A stretch of DNA of 64,000 bases, taken from positions 22,072,057-22,136,056 of the forward strand of contig OY978527.1 in NCBI GenBank assembly GCA_963854835.1, written 5' to 3'. The notes under the pieces were generated by a model that did not search any database, had not been told where the DNA came from, and saw only the letters and a list, made by a program, of their open reading frames with translations. Below, one piece after another: positions 1 through 13,149 of the stretch (its first letter is position 1; each line of letters opens with the position of its first letter). A program made the position numbers and the translations under genes. This DNA comes from Megamerina dolium (taxonomy: Eukaryota; Arthropoda; Insecta; Diptera; Megamerinidae).

Positions 1-1452
1 AGCTCACATCTTATTTCGTACACAAACTTCAATGTAAGTAAGTTTCATTCTGCCGCGCAGTTACAAAGTTTTTTTGAATTGTATGAGTTTTTGGACCTTT
101 TTAACTATTATAACAATTTTTATTATTATTATTTTAAATAGTTAAAGTGCTGTAAATTAAACATTTAGCGTTATGGGTCGTCGTACAACGATGGAACAGC
201 GTAAACTGGTAATTAACTATTTTAGGAAAGGTCAGAGTGTGCGAAAAATTGCTGAAATGACAAATTTAAGTGCCTCAACTGTCCAATACATCATTCAACG
301 CTTCGTTCGCGAAAATCGGTTGGAGAACAAGGGCAGAGAAGCACCTAATAAGATTTTCAACGCTTCAGACGAGCGTTATATTGTACGAAAAATTAAGAAA
401 AATCCAAAGTTATCCGCTCCGAAGTTGGCTGCAGAGGTTCAGCGTGAAATAGGAAAATCATCCAGTGCTGAAACTGTCCGACGTGTGCTGCGCAATCATG
501 ACTTGAACGGTCGAGTAGCCCGAAAGAAACCATTCATTTCGAAAATGAATATACAACGCCGACTTGACTTCGCCAAAGAGCATATTATTAATACTCCTGC
601 GTTCTGGAATACCGTTATTTTCGCGGATGAGTCTAAGTTTAATATTTTTGGCTCGGACGGAATGTCATATGTTTGGCGTAAAGCGAATACCGAGCTAAAC
701 AAGGAGAACCTTAAGCCCACAGTGAAGCATGGTGGCGGTAGCGTGATGGTTTGGGCCTGTATGTCAGCAGCCGGAGTAGGTGAATTGGTTTTTATTGAGG
801 AAACAATGGACAAAATGAAGTACCTCGAGATTCTGAAAAACAATTTACTTCAAAGTGCAGACAAACTGGATTTGCGGGAAGAATTTCGGTACTACCAAGA
901 TAATGACCCAAAACATAAATCTGGGATTGTGCAATCTTGGCTTATTTGGAACTGCCCACACTTGATGTCTCCACCACCACAGTCACCTGACATGAATGTG
1001 ATTGAAAATCTTTGGTCTATTTTGGACAATAAAATAAGAACACACAAGATTTCTAATAAGCAAGACCTAAAGAAGGTACTGATGGAAGAATGGAAAAAAA
1101 TCACACCAGACATCACTCAAAAATTGGTGGATTCAATGCCAAATAGACTCCAGGCTGTCATTAACGCTAAGGGATGTCAACTAAATATTAAAATCAACTT
1201 ACTTTGTTTTTAGTTTGAACTTAAAGAGACTGTACGAAATAAGCTGTGACATGAATTTTCCTATTTTTTTCTTATTTTATTTTTTTATAGTGTCAAACAC
1301 TAAAATTTTGAAAAAGTAAATTTTGGAAAATAAAAAACAAACCTTCCTTTCTAAAATGGCATTTATATTTTGTTCAAATTTTTGCTATATTAGGAATTAC
1401 GACTGCAGCAATTTTTAAACTGTCACTGTACGAAATAAGCTGGGAGCCACTG
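1..1452 (+). mobile_element. Tc1-like DNA transposon, copy 1 (left end cut by window edge)
   Basis: This is a Tc1/mariner-superfamily element. The right terminal inverted repeat ends at 1452 and is followed directly by TA (1453-1454), the expected target duplication. A second inner copy of the terminal motif lies at about 1227-1249, roughly 200 bp in, and the left inner copy is at the first bases of the window. That gives the IR/DR arrangement seen in some Tc1-like elements. Compared with the full copy at 49793-51433, about 200 bp of the left end lies outside the window. The right flank is a (TA)n microsatellite, so the element appears to have landed in, or seeded, a TA array. Confidence 0.93.
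173..1213 (+). CDS. Tc1-like transposase, DD34E, 346 aa, altered C-terminus
   Basis: This transposase would cut and rejoin its element at TA sites in the nucleus. An N-terminal paired-type helix-turn-helix DNA-binding region spans about residues 1-115; the recognition stretch KIAEMTNLSASTVQYII is visible. A DDE catalytic domain follows. The catalytic residues are D152 (in FADESKF), D243 (in YYQDNDPKH) and E278 (in VIENLW), with 34 residues between the last two, so the type is DD34E. The reading frame is open throughout. Relative to copy 2, one base is missing near the end (after GGATGTCA). The expected end GCHTKY therefore becomes GCQLNIKI and runs on by several residues. Catalytic residues are intact, so activity is possible but unproven. 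The ATG at 173 gives the family-typical start MGRRTTMEQR. Confidence 0.93.
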   Translation: MGRRTTMEQRKLVINYFRKGQSVRKIAEMTNLSASTVQYIIQRFVRENRLENKGREAPNKIFNASDERYIVRKIKKNPKLSAPKLAAEVQREIGKSSSAETVRRVLRNHDLNGRVARKKPFISKMNIQRRLDFAKEHIINTPAFWNTVIFADESKFNIFGSDGMSYVWRKANTELNKENLKPTVKHGGGSVMVWACMSAAGVGELVFIEETMDKMKYLEILKNNLLQSADKLDLREEFRYYQDNDPKHKSGIVQSWLIWNCPHLMSPPPQSPDMNVIENLWSILDNKIRTHKISNKQDLKKVLMEEWKKITPDITQKLVDSMPNRLQAVINAKGCQLNIKINLLCF

Positions 1453-3272
<1,820 letters not shown>

Positions 3273-3370
3273 ACACATGGAGAGTGCATCGATCGTGTAC
3301 ATAAACACATATAGTACATACAAACATACTATATGTGTTTATGTACACGATCGATGCACTCTCCATGTGT
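3273..3370. repeat. Perfect 44-bp inverted repeat with 10-nt loop
   Basis: The left arm 3273-3316 is the exact reverse complement of the right arm 3327-3370, with a 10-base loop at 3317-3326. The arm contains ATCGATCGTGTACATAAAC. No mismatch is seen over 44 bp, which is striking in decayed spacer DNA. It could be a cruciform-forming palindrome, a recent templated inversion, or an RNA hairpin source. Confidence 0.95.
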
Positions 3371-5536
3371 ATATATTCTACATGAGAAAGCAACTTTTTG
3401 ATATTCTCACATATGAGCAGACCGCGTGATTTTAGTTGTCATGTATGCTCACACAGGTATGCTTACGTAAGTGCAGAACTACGAATTGTGTGGGAAAGTG
3501 CTTTGTTAGCATTTTCACACCCAACTGCAACTCAGTTGGCGCAATGTTCTGACATTCCACAATTATAAGTAATATTAGTATGGATTGTGTATATCACAAC
3601 TTCGAGCAATGTTGGTATGCGTATTGACAAATATGTAGTTCCCAATTTCGGGAAATATGTCGCGAGGCAAAATATGCATATGTGCATATTTCATATTTTG
3701 GCTCGCAACAATACTTACTTCTATAAAATTTGCTTCTTCCGCTCCGCGCCCACAATATTTTATATATCGAAAATATTTCGACCCCTTCGAAGTATTGCAC
3801 AATTTTTATAAAATATGCAACCATCATTCCAATGGTGTGAAATATGTAACCGACCCCCATTCATTTTGGCATTTTTTGTAAAATGAGTCTCCATCTCTTC
3901 CAGGTCTCCGATAACTTAATGGACCTTTTTACCTCAACGTTTCCCTCCAACATACTTATCCCAATCTACACCCTTTATGGGGGCACCCATACAAAATATA
4001 TGAAAAAAAAACACCCTAATAATAAGCTCATTCCGTTTTTAATTCTATTCTAATTACGCTAAATAAGTGAAATTTTATTGTTCTTCGAAAATGTAAAAAC
4101 AATTCATAGATAGAAGCTGACTACGTGAACATTTTTTGTTGTTAATTTTGTATGAAAGCCTCCTTAACGGGTGACGATAGGGGGATATAAGTTCGAATGA
4201 AATGATGGGGAAGTAAAACTAATGGGAGTCGGAGTTACATTTCACCCTCCTAGAGACCATACCTTGTCAGCTATAGTTATTTGTAAATTTCCTTGTGTTT
4301 AGCTTAGGATATAAATATGTGTGGTAAATATGCTTGGGAAAAAATGTTATGATAAAATTAATGAGGTTAATCGTAAATTTTACTCAGTTAGGAGCATTTT
4401 CGAAGTGCTGTGAGCGTAGTTTATAAAAATGTCCGATTTATAAGGGAGGGAGTGGAGGTAGACGATAAATATGTTCCGCAAAAATATTGGTTAAAAAATT
4501 ATAAAAAAAGACGAAAATCTACATTTTTTCAACTGTAGGTCTCATGAGTAAGTTCTAAAATGTAATCAATCAGGACGAAAGTTTCCATTTTGTATTTGAA
4601 TAGCTGTCTAGAATATTTCTAGCCTATGAAAGCTAGAATTCGTGTTCCGATGGTTTCTCCCACCACCTTAATGTACACAACAATTTTGCATCATACAATA
4701 AATGTAATATAACATGTGCATTAAGGTGAAGTGAAACCTATTTTTTAACAGTTTGAAAACACCTGTAAACGTTTCCATACCGTTTAACTTCAAAAGTAAA
4801 GACACAAAATTGGTCTCATCGTATGTTAAGAAGCGCACCTAACGTTACGTTTTGAAAAAAACAGTTTTTGCAGGGTACCGAAAATAATTTTTTTATCGTC
4901 ATGGAATACACTCAAGATATGTGTTCAGAAACGATTGGAACAAATTGAAGTTTTTGTTTGTTTCATATATCGTAATACTAATACTTTAATACTATATCAA
5001 AAACCAAGTTCTGAACAAGGAAATAATAGCATTCCATATATAATTATAGAGTTTATGGATGTATAAAATAAGTCTGACATCAGTATAAATCTCAAAATGT
5101 CATTATAAGAAGATTATATTTTGTAAGATTTATTAACTGATATAAAGGAAACTTTTCATTTTTATTTTATGAAAGAAAAAAAAAAAGGAACTGCAGACAA
5201 ACTCACTCCACCTTAATGTGCATGTACTATACAAGAAATATAACTTTTATTTGGCATTGGTTTTATGTTTTTCTTAGTCTCGTCGTAAAGTTGAAAGTAA
5301 GTACTTATCTCAACCAACAAATCATATACGACATTTTCGATCATAGTACTTACCTACCTAAGTAATTATGAAATAGTATATTTCAAGTAGAAATGCATTC
5401 ATTGTTATTGCCCTTTAATACCTCATGATCTAATGTTTGAACAAACCAATGAGAGTAACTGTTTATTTAATTTTAATTTAATTCCTTATTTCCTTCGATA
5501 GAACTCAATTTCTCTACAGCATTACGTTTCTTGGTG
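3371..5536. other. Spacer with faint degenerate repeat
   Basis: No gene is supported. About 3840-4500 contains phrases such as TTTGTATGG on either strand and lines of the type taatgggagtcggag, similar in style to the degenerate repeat at 57350-57850. The match is too weak to delimit. The open frames at 3575-3881 overlap each other on both strands and have no recognisable content. Confidence 0.35.
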
Positions 5537-5797
5537 TCAATCCTGGCTTTGCCACCGTTTGCGAAGCTTCACCTCGCTTCCATGATATACTTCGCTCATT
5601 ATTGTCGTGATCACTATTGTCATTACTGTATGTGATCCATTTTTCATTTGCTTCAGAAATGGTTCGATTTCGCTTCGTTTTAGCAGTGAATCGAAAATGG
5701 AAATTCGGTGCATTACATTTTTCACTGTCAATTCATGTGGCACCCAAACATGAGCTTCTTTGTGTATCCAGCTTTCTGTCTTAATGTCTTCTAACAA
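5537..5797 (-). pseudogene. mariner transposase fragment
   Basis: An 86-codon open frame on the minus strand contains VPHELTVKNVMHRISIFDSL followed by LKRSEIEPFLKQM. This is the linker between the DNA-binding and catalytic domains in mariner transposases (pattern VPHELT-K--MDRI-ICDSLLKR). The region expected to hold the first catalytic Asp (GDEKW type) is degraded. No terminal repeats were found. It is a broken remnant with no expected function. Confidence 0.72.
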
Positions 5798-6001
5798 AGC
5801 AATTAATATTATAATTATTAATTCTCTACTGACAATTTGTTAATGAACTTTTCGAACACCAATATATTAAACGATTTCATAAGCCCATGAAAAACTCACT
5901 TGACGTCTCCACTAGCTAAGGATTCAGAGAGTACCAACCTTCAAACACCTACTATCAAAATTTCAGACAGATCCGATATATGTATGTCTATACATATGTA
6001 C

Positions 6002-6292
<291 letters not shown>

Positions 6293-6293
<1 letters not shown>

Positions 6294-6519
6294 CGGTGCG
6301 ACAAATATGTATTAAGACCGCCTCTAGAAAAAACTATTAAAACACGATATCTGCTAATTTTTCGATATATTTATTCGAAATATTCTCCTCCTGATTCAAT
6401 ACACTTGTTACATCGATTTAATAGTGATTCAAACGCGTGTTCCAGCTCATTTTTCGGAATTGCCTCCAGTGTCCTCTTCGAAGCCCGTTGTATGGTCTGA
6501 ATGTCATCAAAAACCATCC
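6293..6519 (-). pseudogene. mariner-type element, 3' end only
   Basis: On the minus strand, 6517 to 6371 reads 48 residues and a stop. It includes [17 protein letters not shown], then [15 protein letters not shown] at the end. This matches the C-terminus of mariner-type transposases (pattern RW-KCI---G-YFE). Downstream on the minus strand comes an AT-rich 3' UTR and a likely terminal repeat ending at about 6293 next to TA. The remainder of the element is missing; its place is taken by the (TA)n array starting at 6520. Codon frame is intact over the remnant. Confidence 0.68.
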
Positions 6520-6699
<180 letters not shown>

Positions 6700-7208
6700 T
6701 ATTCTAATTTGTCATTTGAAACATTTATTTTATTTAAAAAAGACATTACTCATTACAATTCTAAATTCATTCCTCTCTCGTATATGGACATCACATTTCT
6801 TTACAAGACGTAAATAACGCAGTGTTTGGCGATGTTCCACAGGGATAAAAAGCACTTTAAGGTCCATTTTGTAACTATCATTTTCCTAACGCATTTTGCT
6901 ATTGCTTCTCCAGATAACTTTTGATCGCCAATGCGATATGAATAATATCCGATGGTGATCATTTAACGCTGTTAAAAGTAATAGATGTGAACAACATGGC
7001 TCGCATCTTGAAGAAACTGTCTGCCATGACCTTGCTGGCTGACAGAATCACCTTGTCTTCTTTGGCTCCGACTCATCATGAAAAGCTCACTATCACGACT
7101 GGTGTATTGTGATGAATATTACGATTATGAAATGGCGCAAAAACTCGAACGAAATGCGTTTGAACATCGCCAAGCATTCTTTTGAAATTGCCAAATAATT
7201 GCGTTTGT

Positions 7209-8050
7209 ACCAAGGTAGATTGAACATATAGTACGAGAAGAACAACAGATTTGAATTTTTTTTTTATTTTGCTTGGTCTTAGAAACGTCAAACATTGTTT
7301 TCATTTCATTTTATGTTTGACAGTAATGTCAAATACCTACAATATTATGCAAACAAAAGCAACAACTTTGTTTTTGTTATAATTTCATGGTTTCAAGGCA
7401 TGAGTAAACATTTTGCAATTCAACTTTCAATTTCTAAAATTAGAACTAGAATTAGAATTTAATTTTTAAAATTAGAAACAATGAAATTAAAATAAATACA
7501 AAAAAAAATAAATATGTGGCACTTAAAGCCCCAAAGGGCTCATTGGCCGAGCTTCTCTTCAATTACTGTTGTGCGTGTTAAATTTTGGACAGTATTTTAA
7601 GGAACCTATTTATTTTAGCCGGTTCCGAACGGCAGAACCCTTGCGACATCACTGTTTCTGAGCTTTGTCACAGAGTTCTTTTAGAAGCTTTTTCATGGCA
7701 AGTTGTTACTGTCGGAAGAATTGCCAATTGCTTGCCGACAGGTGGGTACCGTTCGAAAGAAAAATCTTTTCGATATTAAATTTGTTATGCATGAGCCGGG
7801 GATTGAACCACGACCTACAGATCAAAAGGCCAACACACTAACCACTGAGCCACGACCATCCACATTATAAATACAAACCTATTGGAATTATTTTGCACAA
7901 TACTGTATATTCATATGTGTGTATGTGTCTGTCAACTTTTCACAGTAGGCTGCTAGCTGCGATTGACGCTTTCAGTCATAAGGGCATCAACAAAATACAC
8001 GCAATTGTTGTTTTTTTTCTAGCGCTACTACCTCTCCAATCTACCTTGGT
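7209..8050. mobile_element. Possible non-autonomous TIR element hosting a SINE
   Basis: ACCAAGGTAGATTG at 7209-7222 recurs as its exact reverse complement at 8037-8050. Similar bases follow on the inner side of both, and GCGTTTG-like sequence flanks both. The interval carries a complete SINE (7500-7862) that would be a later insertion. No coding potential is seen, and the target duplication is not clear. The pairing could be chance or an old MITE. Confidence 0.35.
7500..7862 (-). mobile_element. tRNA-derived SINE, copy 1 (about 360 bp)
   Basis: Read on the minus strand, it begins with a tRNA-like head. An A box (GGCTCAGTGGTTAG) lies near 7840-7853 and a B box (GGTTCAATCCC) at 7799-7809. A conserved body follows with TTCTGCCGTTCGGAACCGGC. 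A conserved tail reads CCAATGAGCCCTTTGGGGC and ends in an AT-rich tail ATTTATTTTTTTTTG. The internal promoter would be read by RNA polymerase III. It encodes no protein, and the open frame at 7585-7779 on the plus strand is incidental. The same family recurs at least six more times in this window. Confidence 0.85.
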
Positions 8051-10085
8051 TTGAACGCAAACGCTACAGCCACCTTGCGGATAACTTTTTCATATTGAAA
8101 TATTGAATTAATTTAAGAATTATGCTTCTTTTTTGGGTCGGCTGAGGCAAGAAATCTGTTTGATTAAAAAAATATACATAAGTTAATAAGATACAGCTTT
8201 GAGTTACTGAGTCCACGAGCCAATTCTGACCTCGAAGGTCATTGGCATCTGAGAAGTGCCAATGCGGCAATGTTTTCAACGGCATATAATATCTTCACAT
8301 CGGTAAGCGTTAAACGACAGCTTACCGAAGACATTTTAAACTTTCTCAACGATCCACCCTAATATATATAATTATATGTACTGTACATGCTTACGTACAT
8401 ACTTAGCTATCTACGAATATGAAATATGAAAATAGGAAATGTATAAGTATACATACTAAATAACATTCAACAACACAATAATGACAAAGGAGCTATTTAA
8501 TTAGCTCATTGTACATGCTATGAACGAGCAAATAAATGAATGTATGAATTATAGCTTTTTTTAGAAAATTATTATTGGTAAATATGTAATTATTTATTAC
8601 GACTGTTATTCCTGTCGATATCGTTATTGTTCATATTAAACTGGTTAATTTTGTTCGAATTTTAAATGGTCAAGATATAACGGGAACTGTCTTATTTGTA
8701 TACATTAGTCACATCTGTCGATTATGAAAGATGCCTTATCGACAGGAAATTCGTTATATTCATATATTGAATAACAAAATGTGTTATTTTAATACTAAGT
8801 GATTAAACCATCATGGAATTAAGAAAAATAAATATTAACATAAATATGATCATTTGAATGGTAAATAAAATATTTATAATAGACACTTTCGAAAATAATA
8901 TAGGCCACCATCTCAAAATCATAAGAAAGTTAAAGTACAAAGTCAAAAAAATAAAATTAAAATAGAAGTGATAATTTGTATACCTCTCCATATTTATTTA
9001 AATTTATACTTTCAATACTGTGATTTTTAGTTTAATAACATTACACGATAATTTTTTCCTCTTTTGCAAGTAGGTCTAAAAAGTGAGTTTTCTTGGATAA
9101 CCTAAAGTTGCTTCATTCATTTCTCCAAAGAAGTGTTTTCGAAATATTCGCGAAAAACGTGTTTTTGCTCTTTTTTTAGTTAAAACAAAAATCTTGGAAA
9201 CAATTTATCTATTAAACATCTGCATGGACATATCCAAAAGTGGTTTCAAAACACTCGTTTATTTTGAGTACTGCTTGCACTCTTTACACACAAAAAGCAG
9301 CATGGATAAGTAAGTAATCAGAGAATTTGTTGTACCGTTTCTGTACAAAAGCAAGTAGATACAAGTTGAGAATATGAAACAAATATTGAGTGCAACACGA
9401 TAAAAATACAATAAGTATTAGGTGCAATACACCAAGTACACCAGTTACTGCAGTTATCAAAGCAAATTGATATTGAATTTGAGTTTGATGGACTTTATTC
9501 ATGTTATTGTACTGCATTTGCCTCCTTTCGTTCTATATTTATCTAAATTATTCTTTTATTATAAATTAATACGCAAAAACAAGAAATGGATTTACTTGGT
9601 GTACTTGGTATATTCGTTTAATTTGTTACCATTTTATCTGATCGAGTAAGTATAAGTGTGTGAAATCGGATTTGGAATTGGATGTGGATGTATACTGTAG
9701 AGAGAGCAGCCAAGTACTAATATTACCCATTACTCTAACTCTCTGTACACTCTGTATGGTGTACACTTGTGTTTACCCAGCCATCCAAATGCGGGTGCTC
9801 CCAAGTAGTATTGAAAAGGGACACCCACAGAACAGCTCGAAGGAGTGTTTCCACAAAAGTCCAGAAGAGCACCGCATGGAAACGTTTACGGAGTGTTAAA
9901 TCACGTTTTGTCGTTTTATTTTTTTATCTTATTATCTTGTTCTTTCTTTTTAGCATTTGCTTTAGTTGCGAATCCGAGATAATCATATACATATGTATAT
10001 ACATGATGCATTTCCCGTTAGAATTTGTGTGTGCATTTCGTTTGCTTCGCTGAATACGTACGCTTGAGTTTATTAGTGTAAACCA
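8051..10085. other. AT-rich spacer, nothing recognised
   Basis: Several 60-95-codon open frames occur (for example 9660-9899, plus strand) but none shows a known motif, splice signals that would extend it, or repeat structure. Confidence 0.45.
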
Positions 10086-10088
10086 TAA

Positions 10089-10616
10089 TAGTCTAGACAG
10101 ACGGCAGCCTAATTCCGGATTACCTAGTTAATTCGAATTAACTCGGGCATTAACTGCAGCTAATCCGCATAAACTCGATGAGTTAATTCTCAAAATAAAA
10201 GAGGATTAGGGCAATTTGCGATGGCAACACTGCTGCAAATTGTCTATTGTGAATTTTTCTCCATCCATTTTACAAAATATTAGGTCTGTTCGCTAACGAA
10301 AAACTTTCAACAATTGTTTACAGTTTTCAAAATGAAATGTATTGGCGAACAAATAAATCCAGCTGTCAATTATGAACGGTGAATGTCAATTTACAAGTTT
10401 CTGATCGTTTTCAGTTCATGTACTTCTTGTAGATTTTCTCATATCGAGAGTGATAGATGACAGAAATTGATAGTGATAGTAATGTAAGTGGACAGACCTA
10501 ATAAAACAGCAATCAGCCGTTTAGTTAATCCGCAATACTGCCGTCTGTCAGGTTATTATTTTCTTCGGATTAAGTGCGCCGGTAATCCGGAATTAGGCTG
10601 CCGTCTGTCTAGGCTA
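10089..10616. mobile_element. MITE, copy 1 (528 bp)
   Basis: The ends are inverted repeats of about 30 bp. The left reads TAGTCTAGACAGACGGCAGC at 10089 onward; the right is its complement ending TGTCTAGGCTA at 10616. Both are followed inward by CTAATTCCGGATTACC or its complement. The 3-bp flanks TAA (10086-10088) and TAA (10617-10619) fit a TWA target duplication, as used by PIF/Harbinger elements. Because the ends are TA-rich, a TA or 5-bp duplication cannot be excluded. There is no coding capacity. It is related to the copy at 42951-43462. An inner pair TATTAGGTCTGT / ACAGACCTAATA (about 10280-10504) suggests a second element nested inside. Confidence 0.85.
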
Positions 10617-10800
10617 TAATGTTCTTGAAAGCGGTTCGGTATTGGTAATTATGAAATATATTTAAACAATGTCCAAACGAAAGCTAATAGAAAAATAATC
10701 AAAAAGAATTATAGCTTCGTTGACGGAAAGATATGGTTTTAAAAATGAAATTTATAGTGACTTAGCATTGCGGAAAGTAGTGAAGCTGTTATTTTCAGCG

Positions 10801-11443
10801 ATATTTCAGATACAGAAGATGTTGAAAACTCGTATAAGGGAACATACTATTTTGATGCATACGGATGCTCGTCCAATTCTGTGGAGGATTTTGTGAAGCT
10901 CGATGATAACGTCAAGAAATCACATGAACTTAGAGAGAAATTAATAAGTAATAGGGCTTGGGTTTAAAGTAGTTTGGTTTCGATTTCATCTATGCCACAA
11001 TTCTACTTATGGCAACTATAATATATAACCGCTAATGTAAAATCAAATAATCCATATCATACCATATTGCATATCTACTTTTCATACAATTTATATAAAA
11101 TGGAAGATGAAATTTTCAAACAAGAATGCTTGATCCATCCAAGTTTATTTGCTTAATATGGCGCAAAATTATGGATGACAACGTGGCTTCCCAATATTCC
11201 TGGAAAGGGAAACTGAACAAAAAGGCTATTGACGTTATGGCAGTTACGAAAGCATTTAGAGGTAAACAATTACGCATAAAATTATTGACTAATATTAACA
11301 TTTTTCAGGCGCATGTAATAGAAAATTTGTTGGCCATGCCAAAGAATTTAATCGAGCGAGCACAAAGTGGTTTCAAACGTCAAGGAACGTCTTTCCTAAA
11401 AAGCAAAGCATTAATTTTACTTTATTTCTTCATTTTTATTAAT
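10801..11443 (+). pseudogene. DUF4806-like gene fragment (decayed or partial)
   Basis: Two stretches together resemble the DUF4806 domain of insect proteins of unknown function. First, 10801-10965 follows an acceptor-like TTATTTTCAG and reads VEDFVKLDDNVKKSHELREK, then a stop. Second, 11126-11264 reads LIWRKIMDDNVASQYSWKGK. If a 47-bp interval (GTAAAC..TTTTTCAG, about 11264-11310) is removed, the frame continues with RKFVGHAKEF and STKWFQTSRNVF, which resembles the end of the domain. The putative first intron cannot be joined in phase with the available sites, and 47 bp is short for a fly intron. I therefore call it a pseudogene or fragment. The domain assignment is from memory of the family pattern and is moderate. 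Confidence 0.42.
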
Positions 11444-11445
11444 TT

Positions 11446-12255
11446 TTTGGGAATATCTATACAATGTTATATGAAAGTTTTTTTTTGAGTAATGTTTTAT
11501 TTAATAATAAGAAAAAATGAAAAATAAAATCAAATGCTTATTAATTTAAAAATTAGGAGCATTTTTGGGATCCATATGGACTCCTCTTCGGTGCATTATC
11601 GGAGCGCAAAATAATCCCTAAAAACTAATTTTGGGTTATCTTCAGATGATTTAAGGGGTTCTTTTCCAAAAAATTATAAGCGAATAGAGGAGTCCGCACG
11701 GAGTTTTTGCGGTTGATCTGAGTGAGCATTCTGGGACGCCGAAATTACTCATTTAATGAGTCCTAAAGGGATACTTTTTTTTTTATATAAATTGAAAGGC
11801 ACGGCAGATATGCTCCTTTCGGACTCTTTTCGGACACTTCCTAGGAGCGTCAGCACGCCGCAAAAGGGAGTCCTAATGGTGCACCTTGCAGACTCCGCTG
11901 GTTGGCTGGGTATGGAGTAAGTAAGTTACATACACTGAAACGGGTAAAGAGAAGAAATGAGTGAACCATTGCAGACCTTTATTATCTATTCGAAAGCCGT
12001 GGAATTCTTTTTTCCAACAATGTGTCGGTGGGATTAAAGCTGACTGAATTATATGCGATGACATTGAATAGGAAGACACATTACTCACTTTTTGGAAATT
12101 ACTCAATTTCAGTTGTTCGATTGACATGGAAATCATTTTTTCATATATTTTTAAAATTGTGAGTAAAAGATAAAGTTATGGTGAAAACTTTGATTATAAT
12201 ATTACTAAAATTATTAATTACTAGGAGGCATTAAATTAAGATAGGAAATTAGATT
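11446..12255. other. Spacer, nothing recognised
   Basis: AT-rich DNA without convincing coding or repeat structure. 11580-11880 is more GC-rich and has repeated phrases such as GGACTCCT and GGAGTCC, but no element could be delimited. Confidence 0.4.
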
Positions 12256-12951
12256 TTAGGGTGGTCTGGTGGTGTTTTCGCAATGTAACGTGTCTAACTG
12301 CCTCAACCGGGTGAGGCTAGCGCAATCCTTGTTGTACTCATCGCGAGTCAACTCACTTACTGTCATGTAGTTTATTCTGAGCGCTATGTGATGACACCTT
12401 TATTTGTTAATGAAGGGTAGTTATGTAGCTTCCTCTGCTTACAATGTGATGGCACCTTCGTTATTAATGGGAGTCCTCTACTTGGCGTCCACCGGGCAAC
12501 ATCCTCCTAGCACCCGCTGGGAGGCGGCTAAAATGAATGGCGAAAATCTCCTCGGTTAGAGGTTGTGTGTTGGGTTTAGGATCCGCCACATAAAAAATCA
12601 CTAACGCTTTTGATGATGACCCCCTTGAACGAAAAAAGGACCACGATTTACGGATATGCACCTGGAATGTCCCTTTATAGGGAGGGTGCCTCTATCCAGC
12701 TAGTTGATGTCCTCGAAAAATACAGAGCTGACATCACCGCTCTCCAGGAAATGCGATGGACGGGACAGGGCTGCTCCAAAAGAGCGTCCTGTGACATATA
12801 CTAAAGTTGCCATGCTGAAAGGCACGAATTAGGATCTGGGTTTTTTGTCGGCAAGAGACTACGACTACGGCTGACCACAATCCGCATCAGGGCAAAATTC
12901 TTTAACATAAGCCTTACATGTGCCCACGCTCCGACGGATGAGAAGGACAAT

Positions 12952-13149
12952 GTGACCAAGGAGAGTTTCTTTCAGCGCCTCGAAGAAGCTTATGACCGTT
13001 GCCCCCGCCACGATATCAATATCGTGCTTGGCGACTTTAATGCGAGGGTGGGCAAGGAAGGTACCTTTGGTCCAACTGTCGGAAAATTCAGCCTCCACCA
13101 GAACACCTCCGATAAGGGAATGAGGTTGATTGACTTCGCCGCAGCATGA
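12952..13149 (+). pseudogene. RTE endonuclease domain fragment
   Basis: The best-preserved piece of the endonuclease of RTE copy 1. It holds the family's D-N catalytic motif (GDFNARVGKEGTFGPT) and closes with a stop after GMRLIDFAAA. The frame resumes just downstream with TRFQHLNIHKATWLSPDQRT and IDHVVIDGSH. It is part of the dead LINE and not an independent gene. Confidence 0.8.

Noticed and set aside
496..1116. Minus-strand frames across both Tc1 copies
   Set aside because: They are antisense shadows of the transposase and recur only because the element is repeated.
3575..3881. Four overlapping 74-88-codon frames on both strands
   Set aside because: They are mutual shadows in AT-rich DNA with no recognisable domain.
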